Shown one piece after another: positions 1 to 6,046 of a DNA stretch of 8,887 nt (positions are counted from its first letter, which is position 1; every line of letters begins with the position of its first letter). The notes under the pieces were generated by a model. It ran no database searches. It was not told the DNA's origin and saw only the letters and a list, made by a program, of their open reading frames with translations. Both the position numbers and the translations under genes were made by a program. The stretch covers positions 1-8,887 of the forward strand of contig WQWD01000086.1 in the NCBI GenBank assembly GCA_009785545.1. The letters run 5' to 3'. The stretch comes from Treponema sp. Lineage in GTDB: Bacteria > Spirochaetota > Spirochaetia > Treponematales > Breznakiellaceae.

Positions 1-2
1 CT

Positions 3-1571
3 CTACATCAAAGGCGCAAATATACGCAATACATCTTGCACGATATTTTGCAAGGCATTACGGGAACAATCATTTAATCTTATTTGTTTTGAACCCGGCA
101 ATGTGCGAAGAAAATCTTCTTTGATTTTAAGAGCAGTATCGCTTGCGTATAAAAGCACACCACATTCAAAATGAAGGTACAAACTGCGAAAATCAAGATT
201 GGTTGTGCCTACAGTGGCGATTTTATCATCAGATACAAATGTTTTTCCGTGATTAAAACCAGATGTGTATTCGTAAATTTTTACTCCGGCTTTGATCAAT
301 CTGCGGTAATATGAACGTGAAGTTATAGCAACCACCCATTTATCCCAACGGTGCGGCGTAATTATACGCACATCGACACCGCTTTTAGCGGCAAGCGTCA
401 AGGCAGATAAAAGATTGTCGTCAACAATCAAATAAGGAGTATTAATATAAATGTAGTTTTTTGCCTGATTGATAATTTGAATGTAGACGTGCTCTCCGAC
501 ATTTTCATGATCTATAGGACTGTCTGCATAAGGCTGAACATATCCCCATGATTCAAAATCTTCGTTTTCATTTCTTTTTGTATGTTCAATTGCATTTTCT
601 TTCCATGGATATAAATCAGAGTAATTGTCTTTTTTATAAGAGCTTAAATTCCACATCTGAAGAAATATTAAAGTGAGAGACCATGCAGCGTCACCCTCAA
701 TCATTATAGCGGCATCTTTCCAGTGGCCAAACCTTTCAACCGCATTGATGTATTCATCACCTATATTGAGGCCTCCAGTAAATGCAACCTTGCCGTCTAT
801 CGAAATTATTTTCCTGTGATCCCGGTTGTTCTGCAGCGAGGAGACTATCGGCCTGAAAGGATTAAAAGCAAAACACTTAATTCCTTTTTTTCTCATTTGT
901 TTTGAGAAATCCGACGGCAGGTAAAAAAAGCAGCCTAAATCATCATACATGATCCTGACATCAAGACCCGCTGCGACTTTATTTTCCAATATGTTTAATA
1001 TTGAATCAAACATATATCCTTGCTTAATAATAAAAAACTCAAGAAAAATATAATGTTTTGCTTTTTTTAATTCTTCCAGCACCCTTTCAAAATACGATTC
1101 ACCTGATGGAAAATATTCCTGTCTTGTATTGCCGTAAACAGGATAACCGGCATGAATCTGCAAATAATGAGCGTTAGTTTTAAAATCAGGATAAACATTT
1201 ATCAGTTCATCAAGTTTGCTGTCAGGAAGGAAAAAAGAAGTTTGGCTGTAATGAATATTACGGTTAAGAACCCTTCTTATTTTTCTGGGATTAGACCATA
1301 TATTAAGAGTAATGTAAAGAATACCGCCAAACAGGGGAAATAAAAGTATGAGAAAAATCCATATAAGTTTATAACCGGGTTTTCTGTTTTTGTTAATTAA
1401 ATAAATACAAACAAAAATGCTTAACACTGAAAGAATCGAATATGAAATTCTTAAATATCTGCCGGTTCCCGCTACCAGAGTAAAGAACAAGGCTACCTGT
1501 ATGAGCAGGGTTAATACGACCAAAACTCTTCGCCTGAAAATTACTTTAAGTAAATTTTTTGGTTTCTTCAC
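3..1571 (-). CDS. cls: Cardiolipin synthase-like phospholipase D family protein
   Basis: This is probably an inner-membrane phosphatidyltransferase that makes cardiolipin from phosphatidylglycerol. The 522-aa product begins with hydrophobic segments at about 15-35, 44-59 and 67-89; the last resembles the PLDc_N membrane anchor of bacterial Cls. Two complete HKD motifs follow: H252-x-K254-x4-D259 (followed by a GG) and H441-x-K443-x4-D448. Two intact HKD motifs after an N-terminal membrane anchor, at about 500 aa, match the usual Cls architecture. The start is GTG (AAG AAA CCA follows). An in-frame TAA lies 24 nt upstream with no ATG between, and no Shine-Dalgarno sequence is visible. The gene is last in a minus-strand run of three, 54 bp after the YciO-like gene, and is complete: its TAG stop lies at the window edge. 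The superfamily is secure. The exact acyl or phosphatidyl substrate cannot be read from sequence, and another PLD-type phosphatidyltransferase remains possible. Confidence 0.9.
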   Translation of the reverse strand: MKKPKNLLKVIFRRRVLVVLTLLIQVALFFTLVAGTGRYLRISYSILSVLSIFVCIYLINKNRKPGYKLIWIFLILLFPLFGGILYITLNIWSNPRKIRRVLNRNIHYSQTSFFLPDSKLDELINVYPDFKTNAHYLQIHAGYPVYGNTRQEYFPSGESYFERVLEELKKAKHYIFLEFFIIKQGYMFDSILNILENKVAAGLDVRIMYDDLGCFFYLPSDFSKQMRKKGIKCFAFNPFRPIVSSLQNNRDHRKIISIDGKVAFTGGLNIGDEYINAVERFGHWKDAAIMIEGDAAWSLTLIFLQMWNLSSYKKDNYSDLYPWKENAIEHTKRNENEDFESWGYVQPYADSPIDHENVGEHVYIQIINQAKNYIYINTPYLIVDDNLLSALTLAAKSGVDVRIITPHRWDKWVVAITSRSYYRRLIKAGVKIYEYTSGFNHGKTFVSDDKIATVGTTNLDFRSLYLHFECGVLLYASDTALKIKEDFLRTLPGSKQIRLNDCSRNALQNIVQDVLRIFAPLM

Positions 1572-1606
1572 ATTTTTATAATAGACTAATTTTTTTTAAT
1601 CGGCAA
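1572..1606 (-). promoter_or_regulatory. Putative sigma-70-type promoter for cls, leaderless arrangement
   Basis: Read on the minus strand, TTGCCG (1606-1601) is followed by exactly 17 nt and then TATTAT (1583-1578). These are good -35 and -10 matches at ideal spacing. Only six bases (AAAAAT) separate the -10 box from the GTG of cls, so transcription would begin at or within a base or two of the start codon. The absence of a Shine-Dalgarno sequence fits this. The DNA is very A/T-rich, so a chance match is possible. Confidence 0.45.
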
Positions 1607-1625
1607 GAGAAATTGTTATATATTT

Positions 1626-2297
1626 TTAAATAGGCCATGAACCTGCGCCTTGCCGCAGCACTTTTATTTCATCTTCACACATATCTAAAATTGTGGAAAA
1701 GATAAGTTCCCGCTCTTCTCCGCTGTCGAGGATTAAATCAAGCCCATCGATGTCTTCCATCTCCCAGCCGTTTTCAAAGAGCTCGGCTTCGGGGATAGGG
1801 GGAAGTTCGGTTGCTTTTTCAAGCGAATCTTCGATGTCATCAGGTTCTTTTTTGCCTGTCATGCTTTTTTTTGCTGTTATCGAATAAAGCGGGTGGCTTA
1901 AAGTTTCAATCAGGCGGATAGGCACGGAGTGATCGGGAATACGCACTCCTAACTCACTGCGGCGTATGTCTAAAAATTTTTCGGTACTTAAAAGAGATTT
2001 TAAGATAAACACATAAGGGCCGGGCGAAATACGATTTATCAACCTGTAACGAGTATTGTCCATTTTACAAACTTCAGAGAATTGGGACATACAGGAACAA
2101 AGAAGCGTAAAATGCCGTTCATCTCTTTCGCCAGAAAGCTTCCTTAACTTCTTAATGCCCGCTTTTGATTTTATCGAACAAACAATACTCCAACTGGTAT
2201 CTGTGGGAAGAGCGATCAACCCGCCGTCTTCTAGTAATTTGACGGCACGTCTTAATATCCTGTCATCAATATTATTAGGAACAACATATTCTATCAT
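1626..2297 (-). CDS. YciO-type Sua5/YciO/YrdC family protein
   Basis: The 223-aa product belongs to the family that includes threonylcarbamoyl-AMP synthase, which is needed for the t6A modification of ANN-decoding tRNAs. Visible family features are GGLIALPTDT (25-34), HFTLLC (62-67), SPGPYVFILK (91-100), LGVRIPDHSV (116-125) and STILDM (201-206), a variant of the usual PSTVVD. The first four track E. coli YciO more closely than YrdC/Sua5, and the clear K-x-R substrate motif of the synthase is replaced by a KLSGERDERHF segment. I therefore call it YciO-like; its biochemical role is less certain than for YrdC/TsaC. An acidic, Pro-containing stretch at about 151-192 is longer than in YciO. The ATG is supported by TTGAGG ending 5 nt upstream (GAGG at 2306-2303). 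The gene lies 47 bp after the hypothetical gene and 54 bp before cls, consistent with co-transcription. Confidence 0.82.
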   Translation of the reverse strand: MIEYVVPNNIDDRILRRAVKLLEDGGLIALPTDTSWSIVCSIKSKAGIKKLRKLSGERDERHFTLLCSCMSQFSEVCKMDNTRYRLINRISPGPYVFILKSLLSTEKFLDIRRSELGVRIPDHSVPIRLIETLSHPLYSITAKKSMTGKKEPDDIEDSLEKATELPPIPEAELFENGWEMEDIDGLDLILDSGEERELIFSTILDMCEDEIKVLRQGAGSWPI

Positions 2298-2344
2298 TAC
2301 AGCCTCAAGTAATCATTAAAAAATACGAGAATTGTTAATTGAAA

Positions 2345-2806
2345 TCACGGAATCCACAACAATTCATCAGGGGCGGATTCTTTTATAAATATGTTCTTGT
2401 AGCGGCCTGAATGTCTAACCGATGTATTTTCAGGAAAATAATTTTGCATAAAAAACCAATTCACGTCCGCCATTATATTGGAAGAATTAGTGGGGGCATA
2501 GCGATACCATATTTCTTTTTCTTCGAGAATGGCTTTGGCTTTATCATCGCCTCTGCATAAATCGGGGTCTGTAATTCGGCGCAATTCGCTCCTAAGCCCT
2601 CCGTAATCGGTTTTCCCCACAACGAACAGCCTAAGATGATTATTCTCATCCATCCAGTAAATTTCGAAAATCCCGGCAAGAGCCGGCACTTTTTTGATTA
2701 TCTCGTATCGATCAACTTTGGAAAGCGCAGACCATTTTACATAATAATAAATGTCGCCGTCTTTTTCTGTTGCGGTAATTCCACAGGTCATAATGAAATA
2801 TATCAT
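2345..2806 (-). CDS. Conserved-looking hypothetical protein, 153 aa, possible GIY-YIG-like fold
   Basis: I do not recognise this protein. It is a soluble-looking polypeptide with no signal peptide or membrane span. It is rich in aromatic residues, with a Tyr cluster at 20-22 (YYY) and WFFMQNYF at 117-124. The segment AGIFEIY (44-50), followed by LFVVGKT (60-66) and GLRSELRRI (70-78), loosely resembles the two strands and the Arg-bearing helix of a GIY-YIG domain. A charged EEKEIWYRY stretch lies at 95-103. The catalytic pattern is not convincing, so a nuclease function should not be assumed. The codon pattern and intact 154-codon frame between non-coding gaps argue that it is real. The ATG at 2806 has no clear Shine-Dalgarno sequence; an in-frame ATG five codons downstream is an equal alternative. 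It would be the first gene of the minus-strand run that continues into the YciO-like gene 47 bp away. Confidence 0.7.
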   Translation of the reverse strand: MIYFIMTCGITATEKDGDIYYYVKWSALSKVDRYEIIKKVPALAGIFEIYWMDENNHLRLFVVGKTDYGGLRSELRRITDPDLCRGDDKAKAILEEKEIWYRYAPTNSSNIMADVNWFFMQNYFPENTSVRHSGRYKNIFIKESAPDELLWIP

Positions 2807-2831
2807 AAAAAAATAACAGTTGCTATATAGT

Positions 2832-2934
2832 CACGATTAAAACCCTCGAATCAACAACCAGCCACGAATGGCTGGATTGTTGTTCTTAATTTGTATTTGC
2901 ACTCGGGGTTTAATACCCCTCGGCACGAATAAAA
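2832..2934. other. Structured intergenic element with two competing hairpins and flanking repeats
   Basis: A hairpin has arms CAACAACCAGCC (2852-2863) and GGCTGG-A-TTGTTG (2870-2882), with loop ACGAAT and one bulged A. It is enclosed by an outer stem pairing 2836-2846 (ATTAAAACCCT, one A bulged) with GGGGTTTAAT (2905-2914). The same GGGG can instead pair with ACCCC (2915-2919) as a small hairpin, so the outer stem and this hairpin exclude each other. Near-identical 11-mers bracket the element: CACGATTAAAA (2832-2842) and CACGAATAAAA (2924-2934). It lies in the 290-bp divergent gap. It could be the 5' leader of the minus-strand hypothetical gene, a small RNA, or a miniature repeat. The outer stem has a T-G pair that is a wobble only in a plus-strand RNA. 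No known RNA family was recognised. Confidence 0.4.
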
Positions 2935-2946
2935 TAGTATAACTGA

Positions 2947-2966
2947 TGTATACAAAATGATACACC
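2947..2966. promoter_or_regulatory. Short palindrome, possible upstream regulator site
   Basis: TGTATACA (2947-2954) is a perfect 8-bp palindrome, and ATACA recurs at 2960-2964 facing the first TGTAT. It lies about 100 bp upstream of the -24 element of the sigma-54 promoter, a typical distance for enhancer-binding activators. The match is short and the region A/T-rich, so this is only a candidate. Confidence 0.2.
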
Positions 2967-3003
2967 TTAACCTAATTAAAGGATTTTTACATTATTAATA
3001 TTA

Positions 3004-3034
3004 CCATAAGTCCTTATGTAGCAAGGAATTATGG
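3004..3034. promoter_or_regulatory. 12-bp inverted repeat upstream of the sigma-54 promoter (candidate operator/enhancer)
   Basis: CCATAAGTCCTT (3004-3015) and AAGGAATTATGG (3023-3034) are inverted copies with one mismatch in twelve, separated by the 7-nt spacer ATGTAGC. The left half also contains its own smaller palindrome CATAAG-tc-CTTATG (3005-3018). It ends 25 bp before the -24 GG. No T-tract follows on either strand, so a terminator is unlikely. The symmetry is that expected of a dimeric DNA-binding protein. An activator for sigma-54 often binds further upstream, so a repressor or second regulator is equally possible. Confidence 0.45.
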
Positions 3035-3057
3035 AATATTTGGGGCTTGCAAAAGAC

Positions 3058-3074
3058 TTGGCACGGTTTTTGCT
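3058..3074 (+). promoter_or_regulatory. Sigma-54 (RpoN) -24/-12 promoter
   Basis: TTGGCACGGTTTTTGCT matches the sigma-54 consensus (TGGCACG-N4-TTGCW) essentially base for base. The invariant GG (3060-3061) and GC (3072-3073) are separated by exactly 10 bp, as required. The predicted transcription start is near 3085, about 12 nt before the ATG of the sigma-factor gene. The leader would then consist of little more than the ribosome binding site. It points directly at the downstream gene on the same strand. A near-perfect match at this position is very unlikely by chance; activation would require an AAA+ enhancer-binding protein that is not encoded here. Confidence 0.88.
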
Positions 3075-3084
3075 ATATAAAGGG

Positions 3085-3090
3085 TAGGAG
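3085..3090 (+). promoter_or_regulatory. Ribosome binding site of the sigma-factor gene
   Basis: TAGGAG (3085-3090) lies 6 nt before the ATG at 3097 and fixes that start. It coincides with the predicted sigma-54 transcription start (about 3085), so the mRNA would begin essentially at the Shine-Dalgarno sequence. If the true start is a base or two later, ribosome binding could be affected. Confidence 0.75.
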
Positions 3091-3096
3091 TTTATT

Positions 3097-3951
3097 ATGC
3101 GAAAGAAAGCACAAAAATGTAATGAAAATTTGCTTGATTCTTATATCAAACAAATAAAAGTCTATCCTCTTTTAACTTTTGAAGAAGAATTGGAACTTTC
3201 CAAAAAAATACAAAACAAAAATCAAGAAATTTCAAAACTTGCGCTTCACAAAATGGTAAATTCCAATTTAAGGCTGGTAGTAAAAATTGCCGGTATATAC
3301 AAAGTTTCAGAATCCTCACTAATGGATATTATTCAAGAAGGCAACATTGGTTTACTCCATGCCGCAGAAAAATACGATTACCGGAAAAATGTGCGTTTTT
3401 GCACTTATGCAAGCTGGTGGATTAGGCAATTTATTGCACGTTATATCACAAGCAAGCAGCGACTTGTCAGACTTCCGCAGAGAAGAGAAGAAACTCTGCG
3501 CCGTATTCAACAGGCTTATCATATGTTATGCCAAACTTTGATGCATCAGCCTCGTAGTATTGATATTGCAAAAGAGCTTGGAATCTCAGTTAAAGATGTC
3601 GATTCTTATGCAAATATCGCTTCTGATTTTATTTCATTTGATTATAACGATGAAACTATCAGTGTAGTAGATATTCATGAAGATTATACATACAGCCCCG
3701 AACAGTATCTCATGAAACAAATATCCCGTGACGGCACTATGCGTATTTTAAATAAACTAAAAGAAAAAGAAAGGCGCATAATCAATTATCGCTACCAATT
3801 GAACGGCAGTGAATATTGCACATTAAAAGAAATTAGTAATAGACTCGATATTTCTCCCGAGTCTGTCCGTCAAATTGAAATGCGTGCTTTAAAGAAAATC
3901 CGTACTCATGCGCAGGAGCTGCGTGAATCCATTTATATGGAAGCTATGTGA
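3097..3951 (+). CDS. Sigma-70 family RNA polymerase sigma factor (group 2, RpoS/RpoD-like)
   Basis: This is an alternative sigma subunit that directs RNA polymerase to a promoter subset. The 284-aa protein lacks region 1.1, unlike primary RpoD. Region 1.2 is at about 14-39 (DSYIKQIKVYPLLTFEEEL and on). Region 2 is at about 54-117, with the core-binding DIIQEGNIGLLHAAEKYD (77-94) and the -10-recognising ASWWIRQFIARYI (105-117). Region 3 begins at RLVRLPQRREETLRRI (122-137). Region 4 is at about 221-273, with the -35 helix-turn-helix TLKEISNRLDISPESVRQIE (242-261). The full set of regions 1.2-4 excludes ECF and FliA types, and no RpoH-box was seen. The ATG is fixed by GGAG 6 nt upstream. A sigma-54 promoter sits immediately upstream, so expression is probably RpoN-dependent, recalling Borrelia rpoS. 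A strong hairpin follows the stop. Family assignment is firm; orthology to RpoS is inference. Confidence 0.93.
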   Translation: MRKKAQKCNENLLDSYIKQIKVYPLLTFEEELELSKKIQNKNQEISKLALHKMVNSNLRLVVKIAGIYKVSESSLMDIIQEGNIGLLHAAEKYDYRKNVRFCTYASWWIRQFIARYITSKQRLVRLPQRREETLRRIQQAYHMLCQTLMHQPRSIDIAKELGISVKDVDSYANIASDFISFDYNDETISVVDIHEDYTYSPEQYLMKQISRDGTMRILNKLKEKERRIINYRYQLNGSEYCTLKEISNRLDISPESVRQIEMRALKKIRTHAQELRESIYMEAM

Positions 3952-3952
3952 G

Positions 3953-4003
3953 CCTGTCCCGAAAACTGCGAACCTCTGGTTCGGTCAGTTTTGAGACAGG
4001 TTT
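3953..4003 (+). terminator. Long hairpin after the sigma-factor gene, probable terminator
   Basis: The arms are CCTGTC (3953-3958) with GACAGG (3995-4000), AAAACTG (3962-3968) with CAGTTTT (3986-3992), and CGAACC (3969-3974) with GGTTCG (3978-3983). The loop is TCT, giving 19 pairs with small internal loops (CCG/GA and an unpaired GT). It starts one base after the sigma-factor stop. Only TTT follows, so termination may be weak or partial. The structure could instead protect the mRNA 3' end or be a dispersed intergenic repeat. Confidence 0.55.
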
Positions 4004-4063
4004 CCGAACAAGCCTAATCTTAAACCTCTAGTTTCCGCTCAATAAAGTATCTATACTGGAAAA

Positions 4064-6040
4064 ATGATAAATGAAAACTCCCTTGTAATTTACAAGGGAA
4101 AGCCGGCGATTGTAAAAGACAAATCGGATGGAAAGATTACCATAGTCCTTCCAAACAAGGAACAAGTAAAAGTTCGGGATAAAGATATTGAGCTTTTACA
4201 TCCAGGCCCGGTAAAAAACTTTGATGAAATTGGAATTACAAATCAATTTGATTCATCTGTTAATGAACAGATCAAAGAAGCGTGGGAGCTGTTGTTAGAC
4301 GACATAACTTCACATCACTTAAAAGAATTAGCTTCGCTTATCTATAATGAATATACGCCTGCGGCAGCGTTTGCCGTTTATTCTTTGCTGCAAGACGGAC
4401 TTTATTTTTCCGGCACAATCGAAGCGATTATTCCACGAGCCAAAAACGAAGTTGAATCCGAAGAAAAAAAGCGTAACGACAAATTACGTGAATCAGATGA
4501 ACGCTCTCAATTTCTGGACAAAATAAAAACCTGCCTAAAAAAACCTGACACACAAATTTTTTTGCACAATGATACAAATATCGAAGATTCCCGGAAACTT
4601 GATTTACGCTTCATGCAAGATGTAGAAGCACTTGCATTCGGTAAAACGGAAAAAAGCCGTACCATGAAAGAGCTGGGTTTAAGTGAAACCTGCGAAAGCG
4701 CTCACTCCCTGCTTTTAAAAAGCGGCTTCTGGACAACAGCTACAAATCCTCACCCAAGCAGATTTGGACTTTCGTTTAACAGTGCCGACATCAAACCTGA
4801 CGTACCAAATACACTTTGCGAGGAAGAACGGTCTAACCTTTGTCATCTTTTGGCATTCGCCATTGACAGCCCGTGGAGTTGCGATCCTGATGATGCCCTC
4901 TCAATCGAAGCGCTTGATGGAGATGATTTCTCGGGTGATTGTGCGCTCTATGTTCATGTAGCAGATCCTGCCTCTTCGATTGTATTCGATTCAAAGGTTG
5001 AAAAAGACGCGCGTGAAAGAGGGGCGACACTGTACCTCCCCGAAGGTGCTGTTCGAATGTTATCAGACGATTTTATCCAAATGTATGCTCTTGGTCTTGC
5101 GGAAAAATCATTGGCGTTAACTTTTAAAATGACAATCAATAAACAGGGAGCTGTAACCGCCGTGGATGTTTTTCCGTCAATTATAAAAGTTCGGCGGATT
5201 ACTTATGAAGAAGCGGACAAACAAATAGACAATGCAGACTCTCAAGACGCAAAAACGCTGAGGGTACTTTATGAATTGTCGCAGCGTATTTTTAAACGCC
5301 GCCGTGAACACGGAGCTGTAAACATTGAACTGCCGGATGTTCATATCACAATCAACAATAATCAAGTCAAAGTAGAACCGTTAACGCAATTCCGTTCTGC
5401 TTCTCTGGTAAGAGATTGCATGATTGCCGCCGGTGAAGGCGCAGGCAGTTGGGCAGCGGCAAGAAGTATAACTTTTCCATACATCAGTCAAGAAACGGAA
5501 ATGCAGGGAAAAATACTTCCGGATACTCCGGGTTTTGCCGATTCCTGGCAATTACGCAAATGTATGAGGCCTCGTTGTATATCGACTAAACCCGGCTGTC
5601 ATCAAGGCTTGGGGCTGGACATTTATTCACAAGTAACAAGCCCGTTACGGCGCTATACAGACCTTTTGGCGCATTTGCAATTGCGTGCTTTTTTGCGTGG
5701 AGAAACTCCTCTTAATACGGATGAAGTTGCGGCGCGGCTAGGTTACAGCGAAGCAGCGGCGGCGGCTGTAAACCACGCAGAAAGAGCTTCCAACAATCAC
5801 TGGCTTATGGTTTACCTTTGCGATAAAAAAGATTCCGTTTGGGAGGCTGTCGTCTTGGGAAATGCCGGAAACCGCACGCACGTTGTTATTCCTCTGCTTG
5901 CTTTGGAAACTCAAGTATCGTTGCAAAAAAGCGTACAGCCAAACGAAAATGTGCAACTGGTTTTAAAGTCAGTGAACATTCCTAAGGGCGAGGCTGTTTT
6001 TGTTCATCAACAACCCCACCACAACACAAATAAAACGTGA
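4064..6040 (+). CDS. RNB-domain (RNase II/R family) exoribonuclease
   Basis: This is a processive, Mg-dependent 3'-to-5' exoribonuclease of cytoplasmic RNA turnover. The 658-aa protein starts with a small SH3/KOW-like beta domain (about 1-50) and a variable helical region (about 60-240). The RNB catalytic domain begins near 258. Its signature AIDSPWSCDPDDAL carries all four expected aspartates: D268, D274, D276 and D277. HVADP follows at 298-302, and the C-terminal signature TSPLRRYTDLLAHLQL is at 525-540. A short beta-rich end (about 592-650) may be a reduced S1-like domain. The SH3-like N-terminus instead of paired cold-shock domains resembles the RNB subfamily of cyanobacteria and some spirochaetes rather than E. 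coli RNase R, and the length is near RNase II. The ATG has only a weak GGA 3 nt upstream and no confident promoter, so read-through past the preceding hairpin may contribute. It converges with the PBP gene, 6 bp away. Confidence 0.9.
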   Translation: MINENSLVIYKGKPAIVKDKSDGKITIVLPNKEQVKVRDKDIELLHPGPVKNFDEIGITNQFDSSVNEQIKEAWELLLDDITSHHLKELASLIYNEYTPAAAFAVYSLLQDGLYFSGTIEAIIPRAKNEVESEEKKRNDKLRESDERSQFLDKIKTCLKKPDTQIFLHNDTNIEDSRKLDLRFMQDVEALAFGKTEKSRTMKELGLSETCESAHSLLLKSGFWTTATNPHPSRFGLSFNSADIKPDVPNTLCEEERSNLCHLLAFAIDSPWSCDPDDALSIEALDGDDFSGDCALYVHVADPASSIVFDSKVEKDARERGATLYLPEGAVRMLSDDFIQMYALGLAEKSLALTFKMTINKQGAVTAVDVFPSIIKVRRITYEEADKQIDNADSQDAKTLRVLYELSQRIFKRRREHGAVNIELPDVHITINNNQVKVEPLTQFRSASLVRDCMIAAGEGAGSWAAARSITFPYISQETEMQGKILPDTPGFADSWQLRKCMRPRCISTKPGCHQGLGLDIYSQVTSPLRRYTDLLAHLQLRAFLRGETPLNTDEVAARLGYSEAAAAAVNHAERASNNHWLMVYLCDKKDSVWEAVVLGNAGNRTHVVIPLLALETQVSLQKSVQPNENVQLVLKSVNIPKGEAVFVHQQPHHNTNKT

Positions 6041-6046
6041 AAACCC

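Noticed and set aside
2852..2890. Rho-independent terminator on the plus strand (hairpin followed by a T-rich stretch)
   Set aside because: No plus-strand gene lies upstream to be terminated, and the following stretch is interrupted by A, C and G. On the other strand there is no T-tract.
2836..2919. Integron attC site
   Set aside because: Treponemes can carry integrons and the paired arms look attC-like, but the core bases do not fit RYYYAAC/GTTRRRY, there is no cassette array, and the neighbours are ordinary chromosomal genes.
2936..2964. Sigma-70 promoter for the minus-strand hypothetical gene (TATACT at 2941-2936)
   Set aside because: The -10 box is good, but the hexamer 17 bp upstream matches the -35 consensus at only two of six positions, and the region is A/T-rich. 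This is not enough to list as a feature.
3097..3951. Heat-shock sigma factor RpoH, suggested by the 284-aa length
   Set aside because: No RpoH-box-like sequence is present, and region 1.2 and the region 4 helix-turn-helix look RpoD/RpoS-like. Length alone is not evidence.
4052..4057. TATACT as a -10 box for the RNB gene
   Set aside because: It ends only 6 nt before the ATG and no -35 match lies 16-18 bp upstream. It also overlaps the weak ribosome-binding region.
4833..5139. Minus-strand open frames of about 60 codons inside the RNB gene, and similar short frames inside cls, the YciO-like gene and the PBP gene
   Set aside because: They lie wholly within long genes with clear family motifs, lack ribosome sites, and their translations show no domain or sensible composition. 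They are shadows of the real frames.
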